Of a stretch of 64,000 nucleotides of DNA, positions 18,847 to 27,943 are shown piece by piece. Every line of letters begins with the position of its first letter. Position 1 is the stretch's first letter. This DNA is from Ectobacillus ponti (GTDB taxonomy: Bacteria; Bacillota; Bacilli; Bacillales; Bacillaceae_G). The stretch spans positions 1-64,000 of the forward strand of contig NZ_JANCLT010000017.1 of assembly GCF_024294785.1 (NCBI RefSeq), in the 5' to 3' direction. A program made the position numbers and the translations under genes. The notes beneath the pieces are model-generated. The model did not search any database. It was not told the origin of the DNA and was given only the letters and a program-made list of their open reading frames with translations.

Positions 18847-19899
18847 ATGTGTCAAGAGAATCTATTTGATATTACGATCATAGGCGGCGGTCCGGCGGGA
18901 TTATATGCTGCTTTTTATAGCGGTTTGCGCGGAATGAAGACAAAGCTGATTGAATATCAGCCGCAGCTCGGCGGCAAGCTGCACATTTACCCTGAAAAAA
19001 TGATTTGGGACGTGGGTGGGTTGACTCCTGTATCCGGTGAAGCCCTGCGGACACAGTTGGTCCAGCAAGGGCTGACTTTTGGACCGGCGGTTGTGCTGAA
19101 TGAAAAGGTAGAATCCATTCAACGGAATAAGAATGGGCAGTTTGTGCTGCAGACTGCTTCCGGGCAGCAGCACAGCTCCAAGACAATCATTATTGCAGTG
19201 GGGAGCGGCATCTTAAATCCGCAGAAGCTGAATATTGAGGGCGCAGAACGCTTTGAAGTGACTAACCTGAATTATACGGTGAAATCCCTGCAGCATTTTA
19301 AGGATAAGACCGTTATGATCTCCGGCGGCGGCAACACCGCAGTGGACTGGGCCAACGAGCTCGTGCCGGTGGCCAAGCAGGTATACTTGACCTATCGCAA
19401 GCAGGAGCTGACTGGACATGAAGCGCAGGTTTCCCAGCTTTTGAACAGCTCAGCCAAGTGCTTGTTCAATACCTCCATCACCAAGCTCATTGCCGGAGTT
19501 GACCATGGCCGCATTCAGATGGTGGAGCTGACAAATCACGCGACAGGTGATGTTGCTTCCTTGCCGGTTGATGAAGTCATTATTAATCACGGCTACGAAC
19601 AGGATGCTTCGCTTCTGGCAACCAGCAAACTGGATATTGCCTTGGCTGACAATTACTATGTGGCCGGCAATGCTTCGTGCGAATCATCTGTGCCCGGCAT
19701 CTACGCCGCCGGGGATATTGTGGCATATGAAGGTAAGGTAAACCTGATTGCCGGGGCATTTCACGATGCAGCCAACGCGGTGAACCGGGCCAAGCAGTTT
19801 ATTCAGCCGGATGCCGCGAAAAACGCTATGGTTTCTTCACACAACGAGGCATTTAAGGAGCGGAACCGTGCGCTCATACAGCAGATGATCCGTACCTGA
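18847..19899 (+). CDS. NAD(P)H-ferredoxin/ferri-siderophore reductase, YcgT/IruO type
   Basis: This 350-residue flavoprotein has the thioredoxin-reductase-like two-domain fold. FAD binding is shown by IIGGGPAGLYAAFYSG near residue 10, NAD(P)H binding by MISGGGNTAVDWANEL near 157, and a second FAD motif by GIYAAGDI. It lacks the redox CxxC of thioredoxin reductase, which defines the type 2 ferredoxin-NADP reductases (YumC/YcgT). YcgT is a Fur-regulated gene in B. subtilis, and the Staphylococcus homologue IruO reduces iron from hydroxamate siderophores. Divergence from a hydroxamate importer with shared Fur control supports that role here. The start at 18847 follows AAGGGAG. Confidence 0.88.
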   Translation: MCQENLFDITIIGGGPAGLYAAFYSGLRGMKTKLIEYQPQLGGKLHIYPEKMIWDVGGLTPVSGEALRTQLVQQGLTFGPAVVLNEKVESIQRNKNGQFVLQTASGQQHSSKTIIIAVGSGILNPQKLNIEGAERFEVTNLNYTVKSLQHFKDKTVMISGGGNTAVDWANELVPVAKQVYLTYRKQELTGHEAQVSQLLNSSAKCLFNTSITKLIAGVDHGRIQMVELTNHATGDVASLPVDEVIINHGYEQDASLLATSKLDIALADNYYVAGNASCESSVPGIYAAGDIVAYEGKVNLIAGAFHDAANAVNRAKQFIQPDAAKNAMVSSHNEAFKERNRALIQQMIRT

Positions 19900-19935
19900 T
19901 CCAAGGATTTAAGCCAGCTTGGAGACGGATTGGAC

Positions 19936-19972
19936 AAAGAGAAAAGGATGAAAGCGGCTGCCTTCATCCTTG
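19936..19972 (-). terminator. Terminator after ygaD
   Basis: On the minus strand AAGGATGAA pairs with TTCATCCTT and is followed by TTCTCTTT. The ygaD stop lies within the first arm. Confidence 0.65.
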
Positions 19973-21718
19973 TACATGCTCAAAATTCTGAATGTGATAT
20001 AAGCTGTAGTAATAGCCTTGCTTCCGCATGAGCTCCTCGTGCGAACCCATTTCCTTGATTTCACCATTCTCAATGTAAACAATTGTATCCACATGCGTAA
20101 TCGTCGACAAGCGATGGGCGATGATAATGGTCGTGCGGTCCTTTGCCAGCACCTGCAGGGCCTCCTGAATGTATCTCTCATTCTCTAAGTCTAGCGCTGA
20201 TGTCGCTTCATCCAAAATAAGCAGGGATGGACTCTTCAGAAATACACGGGCAATGGCAATGCGCTGCCGCTGTCCGCCTGAGAGCTTGACGCCGCGTTCG
20301 CCGACCAAAGTGTCATAGCCGTCCGGCAGGCTCATGATAAAATCATGGGCATGCGCGGCCTCTGCCGCTGCAATTACGTCTTCCTCCGAAGCATCCGGAC
20401 GGCCGTACAGAATGTTGGCCCGGATGGTATCGCTGAAGAGAATGTTATCCTGCAGCACAATGCCGATATGGCTGCGCAGACTGTGCACGTCATAATCTCT
20501 GACATCAATGCCGTCGATGCGGATGCTTCCCTCAGTCACATCGTAAAAGCGCGGAATCAGGCTGACCAAGGATGACTTTCCGCCGCCGCTGAGTCCCACA
20601 AGCGCCACCTTCTGCCCCGGCCGGATATCCAGCGAAATGTTCTGCAGGGCATACGGGTCACGCTCATTGTAGCGGAAGGCCACATCCTCAAATGCCAGCT
20701 GCCCCCTCATCACTTCCTTATGCACAGCATCCGGACTGCTTTCGATTTCGTAGGGCTCATCCAGCAGTTCGAACACCCGGTCCATGGAGGCAAAGGATTG
20801 CGTCAGCGTTGTAGAGGAATTGACAAGCCGGCGCAGCGGATTGTACAAGCTGTCCATATAGCCGACAAAGGCAACCATGGTTCCAAGCGTCAGATTGCCA
20901 TGCAGCACCTGATAGGCCGTGAACCCGATGACAAGCAGCGGGCCAAGGTCAGTCAGCGTGTTGACAGAAGAAAACGTTTTGGCCGTCCAGCCGGTGTGAT
21001 TCAGCGCCCTCACCAGAAATTCCTGATTCTTTCCGTCAAACTGCTTCTTCTCATACTCCTCCAAGGCGAAGCTTCGGGTGACCGAAATCCCCTGAATGCG
21101 TTCATGCAGATAGCCTTGCATGGAAGCGAGCGCCTGCGACCGCGCTTTGGTCAGCTGCCGCAGCCGCGCAAAGAAGTATTTGACTGCCACCGCATACAGC
21201 GGCAGAATGAGCAAAGCAATCAGGGTAAGCTTCGGGCTCATGGAAAACATCACGCCGATGGCGATAAAAATAGTGGCTGTATCCAGCCATACATTCATCA
21301 GGCCGGTAATTACAAAGTCTTTGGTCTGCTCCACATCGTTAATGACACGGGAAATAACCTCGCCTGTTTTCGTATTGGAATAGTAGCGCAGGCTGAGCTT
21401 TTGCAGATGGGCAAAGATATGCTTGCGCAGATCATAGAGCACCCGGCTGGCCAAGCTTTGCGCCAGGTATTGCCGATAATATTCAATCGGTGGCCGGAGC
21501 ACTGCAAAGATGAACAGGGCAATCCCCATTACTGTCAGCAGCTTTCCTGTTTTATCCGCCAGCGGACCTTCCGCCTGGATAATGTCGTCAATAATATATT
21601 TCAGCAGCAACGGTGTCAGCAGCGGAATCCCAAACTTAATGAGCCCAATGACAATGGTTGCGAGAATCTGGCCGTTATACGGCTTCACGAATTGCAAATA
21701 CCTTTTGATGCCTTGCAT
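19964..21718 (-). CDS. ygaD: ABC multidrug-type exporter, fused membrane and ATPase domains
   Basis: This 584-residue half-transporter has six transmembrane helices at about residues 15-300 and a C-terminal ATPase. Motifs are Walker [14 protein letters not shown], signature [14 protein letters not shown], Walker [13 protein letters not shown] and switch IAHRLST. It should act as a homodimer exporting lipids or drugs from the inner leaflet; the substrate is unknown. The chosen ATG at 21718 lies six bases behind AGGGGGG. It corresponds in position and type to B. subtilis ygaD and precedes a terminator. Confidence 0.92.
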   Translation of the reverse strand: MQGIKRYLQFVKPYNGQILATIVIGLIKFGIPLLTPLLLKYIIDDIIQAEGPLADKTGKLLTVMGIALFIFAVLRPPIEYYRQYLAQSLASRVLYDLRKHIFAHLQKLSLRYYSNTKTGEVISRVINDVEQTKDFVITGLMNVWLDTATIFIAIGVMFSMSPKLTLIALLILPLYAVAVKYFFARLRQLTKARSQALASMQGYLHERIQGISVTRSFALEEYEKKQFDGKNQEFLVRALNHTGWTAKTFSSVNTLTDLGPLLVIGFTAYQVLHGNLTLGTMVAFVGYMDSLYNPLRRLVNSSTTLTQSFASMDRVFELLDEPYEIESSPDAVHKEVMRGQLAFEDVAFRYNERDPYALQNISLDIRPGQKVALVGLSGGGKSSLVSLIPRFYDVTEGSIRIDGIDVRDYDVHSLRSHIGIVLQDNILFSDTIRANILYGRPDASEEDVIAAAEAAHAHDFIMSLPDGYDTLVGERGVKLSGGQRQRIAIARVFLKSPSLLILDEATSALDLENERYIQEALQVLAKDRTTIIIAHRLSTITHVDTIVYIENGEIKEMGSHEELMRKQGYYYSLYHIQNFEHVQG

Positions 21719-21789
21719 AAGCATCCCCCCTGGTCTCTCTTTGATGTTACGAAGAAAACCTGCCGAGTATACCATCCGGCAGGCTGTCA

Positions 21790-22320
21790 TCATCCGCGAT
21801 ACGTTAGGTAGCGCTCATACCAAGTATCTATGAAATCGGGCGCAAACGGCCCTTTCCGCTGGTGGATCCACTGTGTCAGCGCATCCACATTCCGCCTTAA
21901 AATTGTATCAATGACATCCGGATAATTCATAAGCTTGCGGTGCTTCTCATACTCATCCTCGTCGAGCAGCACATAGGTCATATCCGGATACACCTTAATG
22001 TCCAGGTCATAATCAATATACTTTAAGGCTTCTGTATCGTAGGCAAATGGAGAACTTAAATTGCAGTAGTAGTATACACCGTCATGCCGAAGCATGCCGA
22101 TAATATTGAACCATTGGCTGCCGTGAAAATAACAGATGGCCGGCTCGCGCGTAATCCACGTTCTCCCGTCCGATTCCGTGACAAGAGTACGGTCATTCGC
22201 GCCAATGACTAAGCTTTGGGAACCCTTGAGAACCGTTGTTTCTTCCCAGATTCTATGAATAAAGCCATTGTGCTTATAGCTGTGTATCTGTATCTTTTCT
22301 CCTTCCTTGGGAACAAGCAT
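21790..22320 (-). CDS. ygaC: Nucleoside tri-/diphosphatase YgaC (DUF402)
   Basis: This 176-residue protein matches the YgaC/UPF0374 family over its full length, including the conserved YCNLSSPF and [11 protein letters not shown] segments. Acidic residues in these segments bind divalent metal. Family members such as Ntdp from Staphylococcus hydrolyse nucleoside tri- and diphosphates and influence virulence there; the role in Bacillus is unclear. It is cytosolic and starts behind GGAGAAAAC. The gene order ygaB-ygaC-ygaD is as in B. subtilis. Confidence 0.93.
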   Translation of the reverse strand: MLVPKEGEKIQIHSYKHNGFIHRIWEETTVLKGSQSLVIGANDRTLVTESDGRTWITREPAICYFHGSQWFNIIGMLRHDGVYYYCNLSSPFAYDTEALKYIDYDLDIKVYPDMTYVLLDEDEYEKHRKLMNYPDVIDTILRRNVDALTQWIHQRKGPFAPDFIDTWYERYLTYRG

Positions 22321-22400
22321 GTTTTCTCCCTTCTTTCTCTTTAGACGCCGCTCCGTTGGTAGTCTTTTCTTACTATTATAACGGTTTTGGCAATATTTTA

Positions 22401-22436
22401 AAACATAAGAGCCGCTTATTATCAGCGGCTCTCCCT
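22401..22436 (-). terminator. Terminator after ygaB
   Basis: On the minus strand AGAGCCGCT pairs with AGCGGCTCT and is followed by TATGTTTT, right after the ygaB stop. Confidence 0.8.
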
Positions 22437-22687
22437 CACATATGCACTTTTTCCTGCTGAAAAGAATGAATCACCTGCTGTGTCTGCGCTTCAAACACTT
22501 GCTGTACATGCAAAAGCGTCTCCTTTTTCTGCCGGAGGTTTTCCTGCACCTGCTGCAGACCTGCTGCATCGTTTTGCTTCATATATGTCTGCTCGAGCTG
22601 CTGGCAACGCTCCAGCTCCAGCTGCAAATCCAGCAGCTGATCCATTGTTCTCAGTTGTTCACCTACCAGCCGGTCAAACTCATTCAT
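22436..22687 (-). CDS. ygaB: YgaB-like coiled-coil protein
   Basis: This 83-residue, strongly helical protein is rich in Gln, Glu and Leu ([17 protein letters not shown]), predicting a coiled coil through most of its length. No enzymatic motif is visible. Its position between sspE and ygaC matches B. subtilis ygaB, whose function is unknown. The start at 22687 has GGAGAGGG at good spacing. Confidence 0.8.
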   Translation of the reverse strand: MNEFDRLVGEQLRTMDQLLDLQLELERCQQLEQTYMKQNDAAGLQQVQENLRQKKETLLHVQQVFEAQTQQVIHSFQQEKVHM

Positions 22688-22796
22688 TTCTCCCTCTCCT
22701 TTATAAAAAAGTCCTATCCCATGTATTCGCAGTATACTTCTGTTTTCCTTTGACTACATTTGTTGGTCTGGGGGAAGTTCTGTCACAATTACACGA

Positions 22797-22834
22797 ATGG
22801 AAAAGCACTCTCCTGAATCAGGAGAGTGCCCCGC
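22797..22834 (-). terminator. Terminator after sspE
   Basis: On the minus strand GCACTCTCCTGA pairs with TCAGGAGAGTGC and is followed by TTTT. Confidence 0.85.
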
Positions 22835-22840
22835 CCAACC

Positions 22841-23044
22841 TTATTGTTGAGATTGGGAGCCGAATTGGCCGGAGTTTTGTGCCTTTTTCGCTTCAGCTTG
22901 CTGATTCTGTTGCTTCACGTGTTGCACATCAGTTGTGTCAACAGAAAACTCAGCGCCGTAGCCGGCATTGGATTGCTTCACATGCTGAACACTAGTGCCG
23001 GAAGCTGTTTTACCAAAGTTCTTTTGTTGTTGGTTGTTATTCAT
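22841..23044 (-). CDS. sspE: Gamma-type small acid-soluble spore protein
   Basis: This 67-residue protein has the low-complexity composition and the motifs of gamma-type SASP. The conserved block is NAGYGAEFSVDTTDVQHVK, which carries the GPR-protease-type EFS cleavage region. These proteins are stored in the spore core and degraded on germination as an amino acid source; they do not coat DNA. Only one full repeat is present, where several Bacillus versions have two. Two adjacent ATG codons (23047 and 23044) follow GGAGGTGAG; the second has better spacing. It should be made in the forespore. Confidence 0.9.
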   Translation of the reverse strand: MNNNQQQKNFGKTASGTSVQHVKQSNAGYGAEFSVDTTDVQHVKQQNQQAEAKKAQNSGQFGSQSQQ

Positions 23045-23189
23045 CATTCTCACCTCCACAACAGATAATGTAACCAGCACCCAGCGGCAGTATCCGGATA
23101 AAATTTTTGTGAAATTTCAATTTCAGACGAATAGTACGCACCTCACCTACTCAAACTAAGGAAAAATTTTCATAAAGGCGGGGATACGT

Positions 23190-23414
23190 ATGTATGTGGG
23201 ACGCGACATGACAGAGCTGACAATGGTGCCGAAGAATGAATGGAAGAAGGACGAGCTTGCTTATTTTCACCATTCACTGCAGCAAATGATGCCGTATCTG
23301 AATGTGGAAGGGCAAACCATCTATAAGGAAATCATTAAGGAAATTGAAGACCGCGGCGGCATGCAGCGGGCAGAGGCCGATTGGACGCATGGCACAAGAG
23401 TATCATATGACTGA
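23190..23414 (+). CDS. Small protein, YfhS-like by position
   Basis: This 74-residue cytosolic protein is rich in charged residues and predicted helical (KNEWKKDELAYFHHSLQQMM). It has a good ribosome binding site (AAGGCGGGG) seven bases before its ATG. Length and position between sspE and mutY match yfhS of B. subtilis, whose product is uncharacterised. I cannot confirm the family by motif. The fabL gene found beside yfhS in B. subtilis is absent here. Confidence 0.7.
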   Translation: MYVGRDMTELTMVPKNEWKKDELAYFHHSLQQMMPYLNVEGQTIYKEIIKEIEDRGGMQRAEADWTHGTRVSYD

Positions 23415-23419
23415 TCGAG

Positions 23420-23450
23420 AAAAGACAGGCAGCCAATCGGCTGCCTGTTC
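23420..23450. terminator. Terminator for mutY (and possibly the convergent small gene)
   Basis: GACAGGCAGCC pairs with GGCTGCCTGTT. The run of T residues is good on the minus strand (CTTTTC) and weak on the plus strand. Confidence 0.7.
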
Positions 23451-24543
23451 AAGCTTGTACCACATATTGTTCAAAGATATTGCGATGGGAACGCGAGAAG
23501 GTATACTCGGCAAACTCCTCTTCGGTTAACAGCTTCAGGCTGTCCGTCTCCCGCACTTCGCCTTTGACCTTACCCCGGAACACAAAAATATCCCAAGTGC
23601 GGTGCGTGAAGCTATGCTGCACGGTGCCGACAAACTCGTCCACTTCCACAGCGAGGCCGAACTTCTCCTTTGCATAGTAAGACAGCTGCTGCTTATGCTT
23701 GCTGACGCCTTCCTGCAGCTCTATATTGGGAAATTCCCACATGTTTGCCAAGAGACCGCTGCTTGGCCGCTTATTGACCACATACCTGCCGTCCTCTGCC
23801 CGCAGAATACCCGCTGCCAGCGGCACAATGACCGGGTCCTTTGCCTTGCTCTTGACCGGCAGCTCCTTCTGCACACCCTCATGGAAGGCGCGGCAATGCT
23901 GGCGGACCGGGCAAAGCAGACAAGCCGGATTCTTCGGAATACAAATGAGTGCTCCGAGCTCCATTAATCCTTGGTTAAAATAAGATGGATTTTCCTTCGA
24001 AATCACTTCTCGTATAATGTCCTCAAACAGCTTGCGCGTTTTCGGCTTGGCGATATCATCCCAAATGGATAGGATACGCGAAAACACCCGCATGACATTG
24101 CCGTCGACAGCCGGCTCCGGCACACCGTAAGCGATGCTCAGGATAGCGCCCTTTGTATAAGGTCCAACGCCCTTCAGCTTGCCGATTTCCCCCGGCGTAT
24201 CCGGCACTTTGCCTCCATAGGTTTCTTTCACTTCTTTTACTGCCGCATGCAAATTCCGCGCCCGGGAGTAATAGCCAAGACCCTCCCAAGCCTTCAGCAC
24301 CTCATCCTCATGGGCATCAGCCAAGGCTTCCAGTGTCGGAAACTTTTCCATAAAACGATGATAAAAGGGCTTCACGGCCTCTACGCGTGTCTGCTGCAGC
24401 ATAATTTCGGACACCCAAATCCGATAAGGATCCTTATTGATGCGCCAAGGCAGATCACGCTGTTCCTCCGTAAACCAGCCGATCAAATCCTGCTGAAACG
24501 TCTCAGCCTGAAAGCCCTGCAATATTTCCAAATGCTCCTTCAA
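23449..24543 (-). CDS. mutY: A/G-specific adenine DNA glycosylase
   Basis: This 364-residue base-excision repair enzyme removes adenine mispaired with 8-oxoguanine. The helix-hairpin-helix motif ([18 protein letters not shown]) is followed by the catalytic Asp in VDGNVMRV. The 4Fe-4S cluster cysteines [17 protein letters not shown] have the Cx6Cx2Cx5C pattern. The C-terminal NUDIX-like domain that recognises 8-oxoG covers about residues 230-364. Translation starts at TTG 24543 behind AGGAGG. It matches B. subtilis yfhQ in neighbourhood. Confidence 0.95.
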   Translation of the reverse strand: MKEHLEILQGFQAETFQQDLIGWFTEEQRDLPWRINKDPYRIWVSEIMLQQTRVEAVKPFYHRFMEKFPTLEALADAHEDEVLKAWEGLGYYSRARNLHAAVKEVKETYGGKVPDTPGEIGKLKGVGPYTKGAILSIAYGVPEPAVDGNVMRVFSRILSIWDDIAKPKTRKLFEDIIREVISKENPSYFNQGLMELGALICIPKNPACLLCPVRQHCRAFHEGVQKELPVKSKAKDPVIVPLAAGILRAEDGRYVVNKRPSSGLLANMWEFPNIELQEGVSKHKQQLSYYAKEKFGLAVEVDEFVGTVQHSFTHRTWDIFVFRGKVKGEVRETDSLKLLTEEEFAEYTFSRSHRNIFEQYVVQA

Positions 24544-24714
24544 AAAATAACCTCCTATGAGAACGTTCTGATTGACATATAAATAATATTATAAAGAAAA
24601 AACACTGTATTTCCTAAGCATTTCCCCTCAGGAAATTAAAGGCAAATGCCTTGCTTGTATTGAAGAAAAAGGGGTACAGTATAGAAAAGAGTTCGAATTG
24701 GAGGTTGTCTGACT

Positions 24715-25695
24715 ATGGACACAGCCACACATCTCATGATGGGTGTGACCCTCGGCGGCTTGGCAACGCTGGACCCGGTCATCGCACAAAGTGCAGTCGG
24801 TCCGCAGGCCGTCATGCTTGCGACGATTGTCGGCTCAAACATTCCTGATATCGACACAGTCCTGAAGCTTCGCAACAATGCGAAGTACATCCGCAACCAT
24901 CGCGGCATCACACACTCCATCCCTGCTGTCCTGCTTTGGTCTTTTCTCATCAGCGTTCTGGCCTATGCCTTCTTTCCTGCCGGCCCATACGCCCACCTGC
25001 TGCTTTGGTCCTTTATTGCTGTCTTTCTCCATGTATTTGTGGACATTTTCAATGCCTACGGCACACAGGCGCTGCGCCCGTTCACCCGCAAATGGGTTGC
25101 TCTTGGCGTCATTAATACCTTCGACAGCGTCATTTTTCTCATTCATACGGCAGCGGTCATCCTTGTCTTTCTGGGAACAGAACGCGGGTTTACTTGCATG
25201 GCTGCCTATCTGATCACCTTGCTGTACTACATCGGCCGTTTCATTATGCGGCAAAACGTGGAAAGCATTGTCCGAAAGAAATTTACAAATGTCGAGCAGG
25301 TCCTCATCTCCCCGACATACCGCTTTTATCATTATCATCTAGCTATCGTGACAGATAAATATTACTATGTGGCACGGTCGAACCGCGGCAATATTATGGT
25401 GCACGACAAATTTGAGCGGGTGCCGCTGCCGGATAACCCTGTTATTGAAGCTGCCCGCAAGGACCAAAATATCTCGGCGTTCCTTTCCTTCTCGCCTGTA
25501 TACCGCTGGGACATTTTCGACTTCGGCGACCACTATGAGGTGCGCTTCATTGACCTGCGCTACCGCAGCAAGGATTATTATCCGTTTGTCGCCATCGTGC
25601 AGCTGAATCAAAATTTGGAGATTGTCAGCTCCTACACCGGCTGGATTTTCAGCGAGGAAAAGCTGCGCCGGAAGCTGGAGCTGCTGCCAGGATAA
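24715..25695 (+). CDS. yfhP: YfhP family metal-dependent membrane hydrolase
   Basis: This 326-residue protein belongs to the YdjM/YfhP (LexA-binding, inner-membrane-associated hydrolase) family. The probable metal ligands are visible as THLMMG near the N terminus, NIPDIDT near residue 43, NHRGITHS near 62 and HVFVDIFNAYGT near 108. Four to five transmembrane segments lie in the first 190 residues, followed by a cytosolic domain. Its substrate is unknown. It is divergent from mutY and starts behind GGAGG, as in the B. subtilis yfh region. Confidence 0.88.
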   Translation: MDTATHLMMGVTLGGLATLDPVIAQSAVGPQAVMLATIVGSNIPDIDTVLKLRNNAKYIRNHRGITHSIPAVLLWSFLISVLAYAFFPAGPYAHLLLWSFIAVFLHVFVDIFNAYGTQALRPFTRKWVALGVINTFDSVIFLIHTAAVILVFLGTERGFTCMAAYLITLLYYIGRFIMRQNVESIVRKKFTNVEQVLISPTYRFYHYHLAIVTDKYYYVARSNRGNIMVHDKFERVPLPDNPVIEAARKDQNISAFLSFSPVYRWDIFDFGDHYEVRFIDLRYRSKDYYPFVAIVQLNQNLEIVSSYTGWIFSEEKLRRKLELLPG

Positions 25696-25696
25696 G

Positions 25697-25731
25697 AAAA
25701 AAAGCGCTGAATCCAGCGCTTTTTTTCTTGC
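25697..25731. terminator. Bidirectional terminator between yfhP and yfhJ
   Basis: AGCGCTGGATT-like arms (GCGCTG and CAGCGC) are flanked by seven A residues on one side and seven T residues on the other, so it works in both directions. Confidence 0.9.
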
Positions 25732-25742
25732 ATGCTGCTTGG

Positions 25743-26009
25743 TTAATGCTTCAGGTGATCTTCTTGGTTAATCAAATGCTTGTATTTGGGATTCTGCGTC
25801 TGGACAAGGTGCAGCCGCTCACCATGCTGTGCAATCCACTTGGAAACGATCTGCTCCGTCATCTCGTTCCCGTGGTATTTGCCGACACGGGCATACGATG
25901 CTTCAAAATCGCTCCACAGCAGCTCCACCCAGGCGCGCGCCTGAGCATAGGACAAATGTTCATTCTTCTGCAGCAGTTCATTCGTTAATTTTTCAAAAAG
26001 GTCGTTCAT
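25743..26009 (-). CDS. yfhJ: WVELL family protein YfhJ
   Basis: This 88-residue cytosolic protein carries the ARAWVELLWSDFEASYA segment that gives the WVELL family its name, followed by a lysine- and histidine-containing tail. The family is of unknown function and confined to Bacilli. It converges on yfhP and is divergent from sspK, exactly as in B. subtilis. Confidence 0.88.
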   Translation of the reverse strand: MNDLFEKLTNELLQKNEHLSYAQARAWVELLWSDFEASYARVGKYHGNEMTEQIVSKWIAQHGERLHLVQTQNPKYKHLINQEDHLKH

Positions 26010-26115
26010 TTTTCATGCCTCCTCTGACAGATTTTACGGCTTATGAGCCGGCAGTGTTTTGCACACTCTATAAGAGATACTTCAAGTATCAACTTTGGAC
26101 AAGGGGGTTATCCGC

Positions 26116-26280
26116 TTGGGCAATTTCAAGGAATCGAACGTCAAGACTCATAACAATGCACGGATTGAGGAACGCGCCCGCGCCAAGAGCCGCTTCGCTT
26201 CTAAGCGCGCTGACGGTTCCATCAATACCCATCCACAGGAACGCATGCGTTATTCTTCATCCAGAAGAAATGAACTCTAA
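26116..26280 (+). CDS. sspK: Small acid-soluble spore protein K
   Basis: This 54-residue protein ends in the SspK hallmark [18 protein letters not shown] followed by a basic tail RRNEL. SspK is a minor spore-core protein made in the forespore. TTG at 26116 is the start, eight bases behind AAGGGGG; the alternative TTG at 26095 has no ribosome binding site. The next short gene begins 18 bases downstream, so the two are probably co-transcribed. Confidence 0.9.
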   Translation: MGNFKESNVKTHNNARIEERARAKSRFASKRADGSINTHPQERMRYSSSRRNEL

Positions 26281-26297
26281 GCGAGGGGTGACTTGTA

Positions 26298-26450
26298 ATG
26301 AGCTATCGTGATCAACTTGATGAACACTCTGGTTTATTTGTCCGTAATACTACACGCCGCAGGCACCAGAATTCCCAAGCAAACGGAGAAACCCGCGTGA
26401 CGCAGACAGGCATCATCCTGCGCACCAACGCCAAAGCGCACCGTTGGTAA
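26298..26450 (+). CDS. Short basic protein, possibly YpzG-like
   Basis: A 50-codon frame starts at ATG 26298 behind GAGGGGTGA. The product begins MSYRDQLDEHSGLFVRNTTR, has a central NGET motif and ends LRTNAKAHRW. It is small, basic and hydrophilic. The NGET motif and the AKAxRW ending recall the YpzG family of Bacillus small proteins, but I cannot verify this by alignment. Coupling to sspK suggests production in the forespore. It is directly followed by a candidate structured RNA. Confidence 0.72.
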   Translation: MSYRDQLDEHSGLFVRNTTRRRHQNSQANGETRVTQTGIILRTNAKAHRW

Positions 26451-26724
26451 CCCGAAAAGCGGAGCCGGCTCGTTCAGCTTGCTGAAGGGAGGTTCTGGCC
26501 CCTAAAAGGCGCTGTTTGCCTTTTTCCCGCTCTAACCATCCGTACGCCCTAAAGGGCTACGGCTGCTAAGAGCCCGATTGGCTCAGCTACTGTCTGCAAG
26601 AAAACCACTTGCAGACAGAGTTTCGCTGTAACGGGGGCAGGTTCTCCCTGGCCGCAAGCCAACCATAAAAGCCCGACACCGTACCGCAAAAACCAGAGAG
26701 ATCAGCGTCTCTCTGGTTTTTTAA
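26451..26724 (+). ncRNA. Candidate structured RNA or structured 3' UTR after sspK
   Basis: About 240 bases between two convergent units hold no open frame but many compact stems. TTCAGC/GCTGAA lies at about 26482-26498. CCGTA-GCCCT pairs with AGGGC-TACGG around 26550. CTGTCTGCAAG pairs perfectly with CTTGCAGACAG around a seven-base loop near 26592-26620. GGC/GCC pairs follow further on. Two similar GGTTCT segments occur near 26502 and 26651. The block ends in a strong intrinsic terminator on the plus strand. It matches none of the common RNAs I know (RNase P, tmRNA, SRP RNA, 6S, riboswitches). It could be an independent RNA or the tail of the sspK message. Confidence 0.45.
26688..26724. terminator. 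Bidirectional terminator at the yfhH end
   Basis: AACCAGAGAGA pairs with TCTCTCTGGTT around six bases, with A residues before and six T residues after. The yfhH stop codon lies in the loop, so it ends both the plus-strand RNA and the recX-yfhH message. Confidence 0.9.
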
Positions 26725-27037
26725 AGATAGAAATCGGAACGCCGATTTCCTCCCCCTGATTGTCGCTGCGATAGCCCCAGGCAAATACGCCGTTGAAATA
26801 CGTGATGGTGAACTGAACGCCCGGTTCCTCTGTGATTTCATACGTTTCACCCACGGCGAACTGGCTCACGTCTGTCATATAGGCCTGCGCCATAATCATC
26901 TTGCGCGCCAGCACCTCGTACTCATTCGCCATGCCCAGCTGCTCTGCCTTGATGGCCTGCTCCTTCAGCCTTGCCACTTCCTCATGCAGCTCCCGCTCCG
27001 TCATTTCACTATAGCGCTTTGGCAGCTCCCTCATCAT
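26702..27037 (-). CDS. yfhH: YfhH family protein (DUF1811)
   Basis: This 111-residue cytosolic protein starts with a helical hairpin (MTERELHEEVARLKEQAIKAEQ). It ends in a small beta-barrel-like domain (YEITEEPGVQFTITYFNGVFAWGYR) that resembles an SH3 or KOW fold. It matches the YfhH family, whose role is unknown. It begins 14 bases after the recX stop, behind AAAGGGGG, so recX and yfhH form one transcript as in B. subtilis. Confidence 0.9.
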   Translation of the reverse strand: MMRELPKRYSEMTERELHEEVARLKEQAIKAEQLGMANEYEVLARKMIMAQAYMTDVSQFAVGETYEITEEPGVQFTITYFNGVFAWGYRSDNQGEEIGVPISIFKKPERR

Positions 27038-27051
27038 CCTGTATGCCCCCT

Positions 27052-27861
27052 TTATTCAATATTCTTATCTTGCAGGAATCGCTCAATTTCTTCAAGCGAA
27101 AACCCTTTGCGGTACAGCGCTGTTTTCATTTTCTGCTCATACTCCCATCCGCTGTACTTCTTATACTTTTCATGATACTTCCCCGCCTGATGCAGCAGCG
27201 CCTCATTTTGCTGCTCCTCATCCTTTTCCTCCTGCAGCTCCTCCATGCAAATGGAGATCACGCCGCGGTCGTAGCCCTTGCGCATCAGCATTTCCTCGAG
27301 CTTCTGCTTCTGTTGGATAAAGGAAAGCCTGCTGTAGCTTTTTCGTTTTTTTTCACAGAGCTGCACAGCGTTTCGGATTTGCTTCTCCTGCGGATATTCA
27401 TGTAAACTATGGGTAATTACAGCAGGATCCACACCTTTTTCCTGCAGCTCGCGGCGAATGAGAATCGGCCCCTTCATCCCGACATTGCACTGCGTGCGCA
27501 CATAAGCCAATGCATATTCCCGGTCGTTCAGATAGCCATCCGCATCCAATTTGCCGACTACCTCACCAATGATGGCTTGGCCGATTTCCTTGTCCTTCAG
27601 ATGAGCAATTACCTCATGGCGGGTGCGCATTTGACGGGACAAATACTGGATGGCCTGCAGGTAGGCACGGCGGACTTCTTCATCATACAGAATTTCAGCC
27701 AAGCCCAATTCATCAAGCTCCATCCCTTTGCGCAGCTCATGCTTGATGAGAGTATTCTCATCCACACTGAAGCCGTATTCCTCTCCCGCACCTTTGTCTA
27801 CAAAAATGCTGTAGCGCTCCTTGGAGTGCTTCTGCACCTGAATCTTTGTAATGATGGTCAT
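27052..27861 (-). CDS. recX: RecA regulator RecX
   Basis: This 269-residue protein is made of tandem three-helix RecX repeats. Conserved segments such as AIQYLSRQMRTRHEVIAHLKDK and LDADGYLNDREYALAYVR are present. RecX binds along RecA filaments and modulates recombination. It is of the long Bacillus type with an N-terminal extension of about 60 residues. The ATG at 27861 follows AGGTGAGAA and is preferred to the one three codons upstream. Confidence 0.93.
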   Translation of the reverse strand: MTIITKIQVQKHSKERYSIFVDKGAGEEYGFSVDENTLIKHELRKGMELDELGLAEILYDEEVRRAYLQAIQYLSRQMRTRHEVIAHLKDKEIGQAIIGEVVGKLDADGYLNDREYALAYVRTQCNVGMKGPILIRRELQEKGVDPAVITHSLHEYPQEKQIRNAVQLCEKKRKSYSRLSFIQQKQKLEEMLMRKGYDRGVISICMEELQEEKDEEQQNEALLHQAGKYHEKYKKYSGWEYEQKMKTALYRKGFSLEEIERFLQDKNIE

Positions 27862-27943
27862 GCTTCTCACCTCATGATTATTTTAGCATAGGCATCTCAA
27901 AACTGTTTTCTTTTCATATATATAAGTTAGGGAGGGATCCCCC

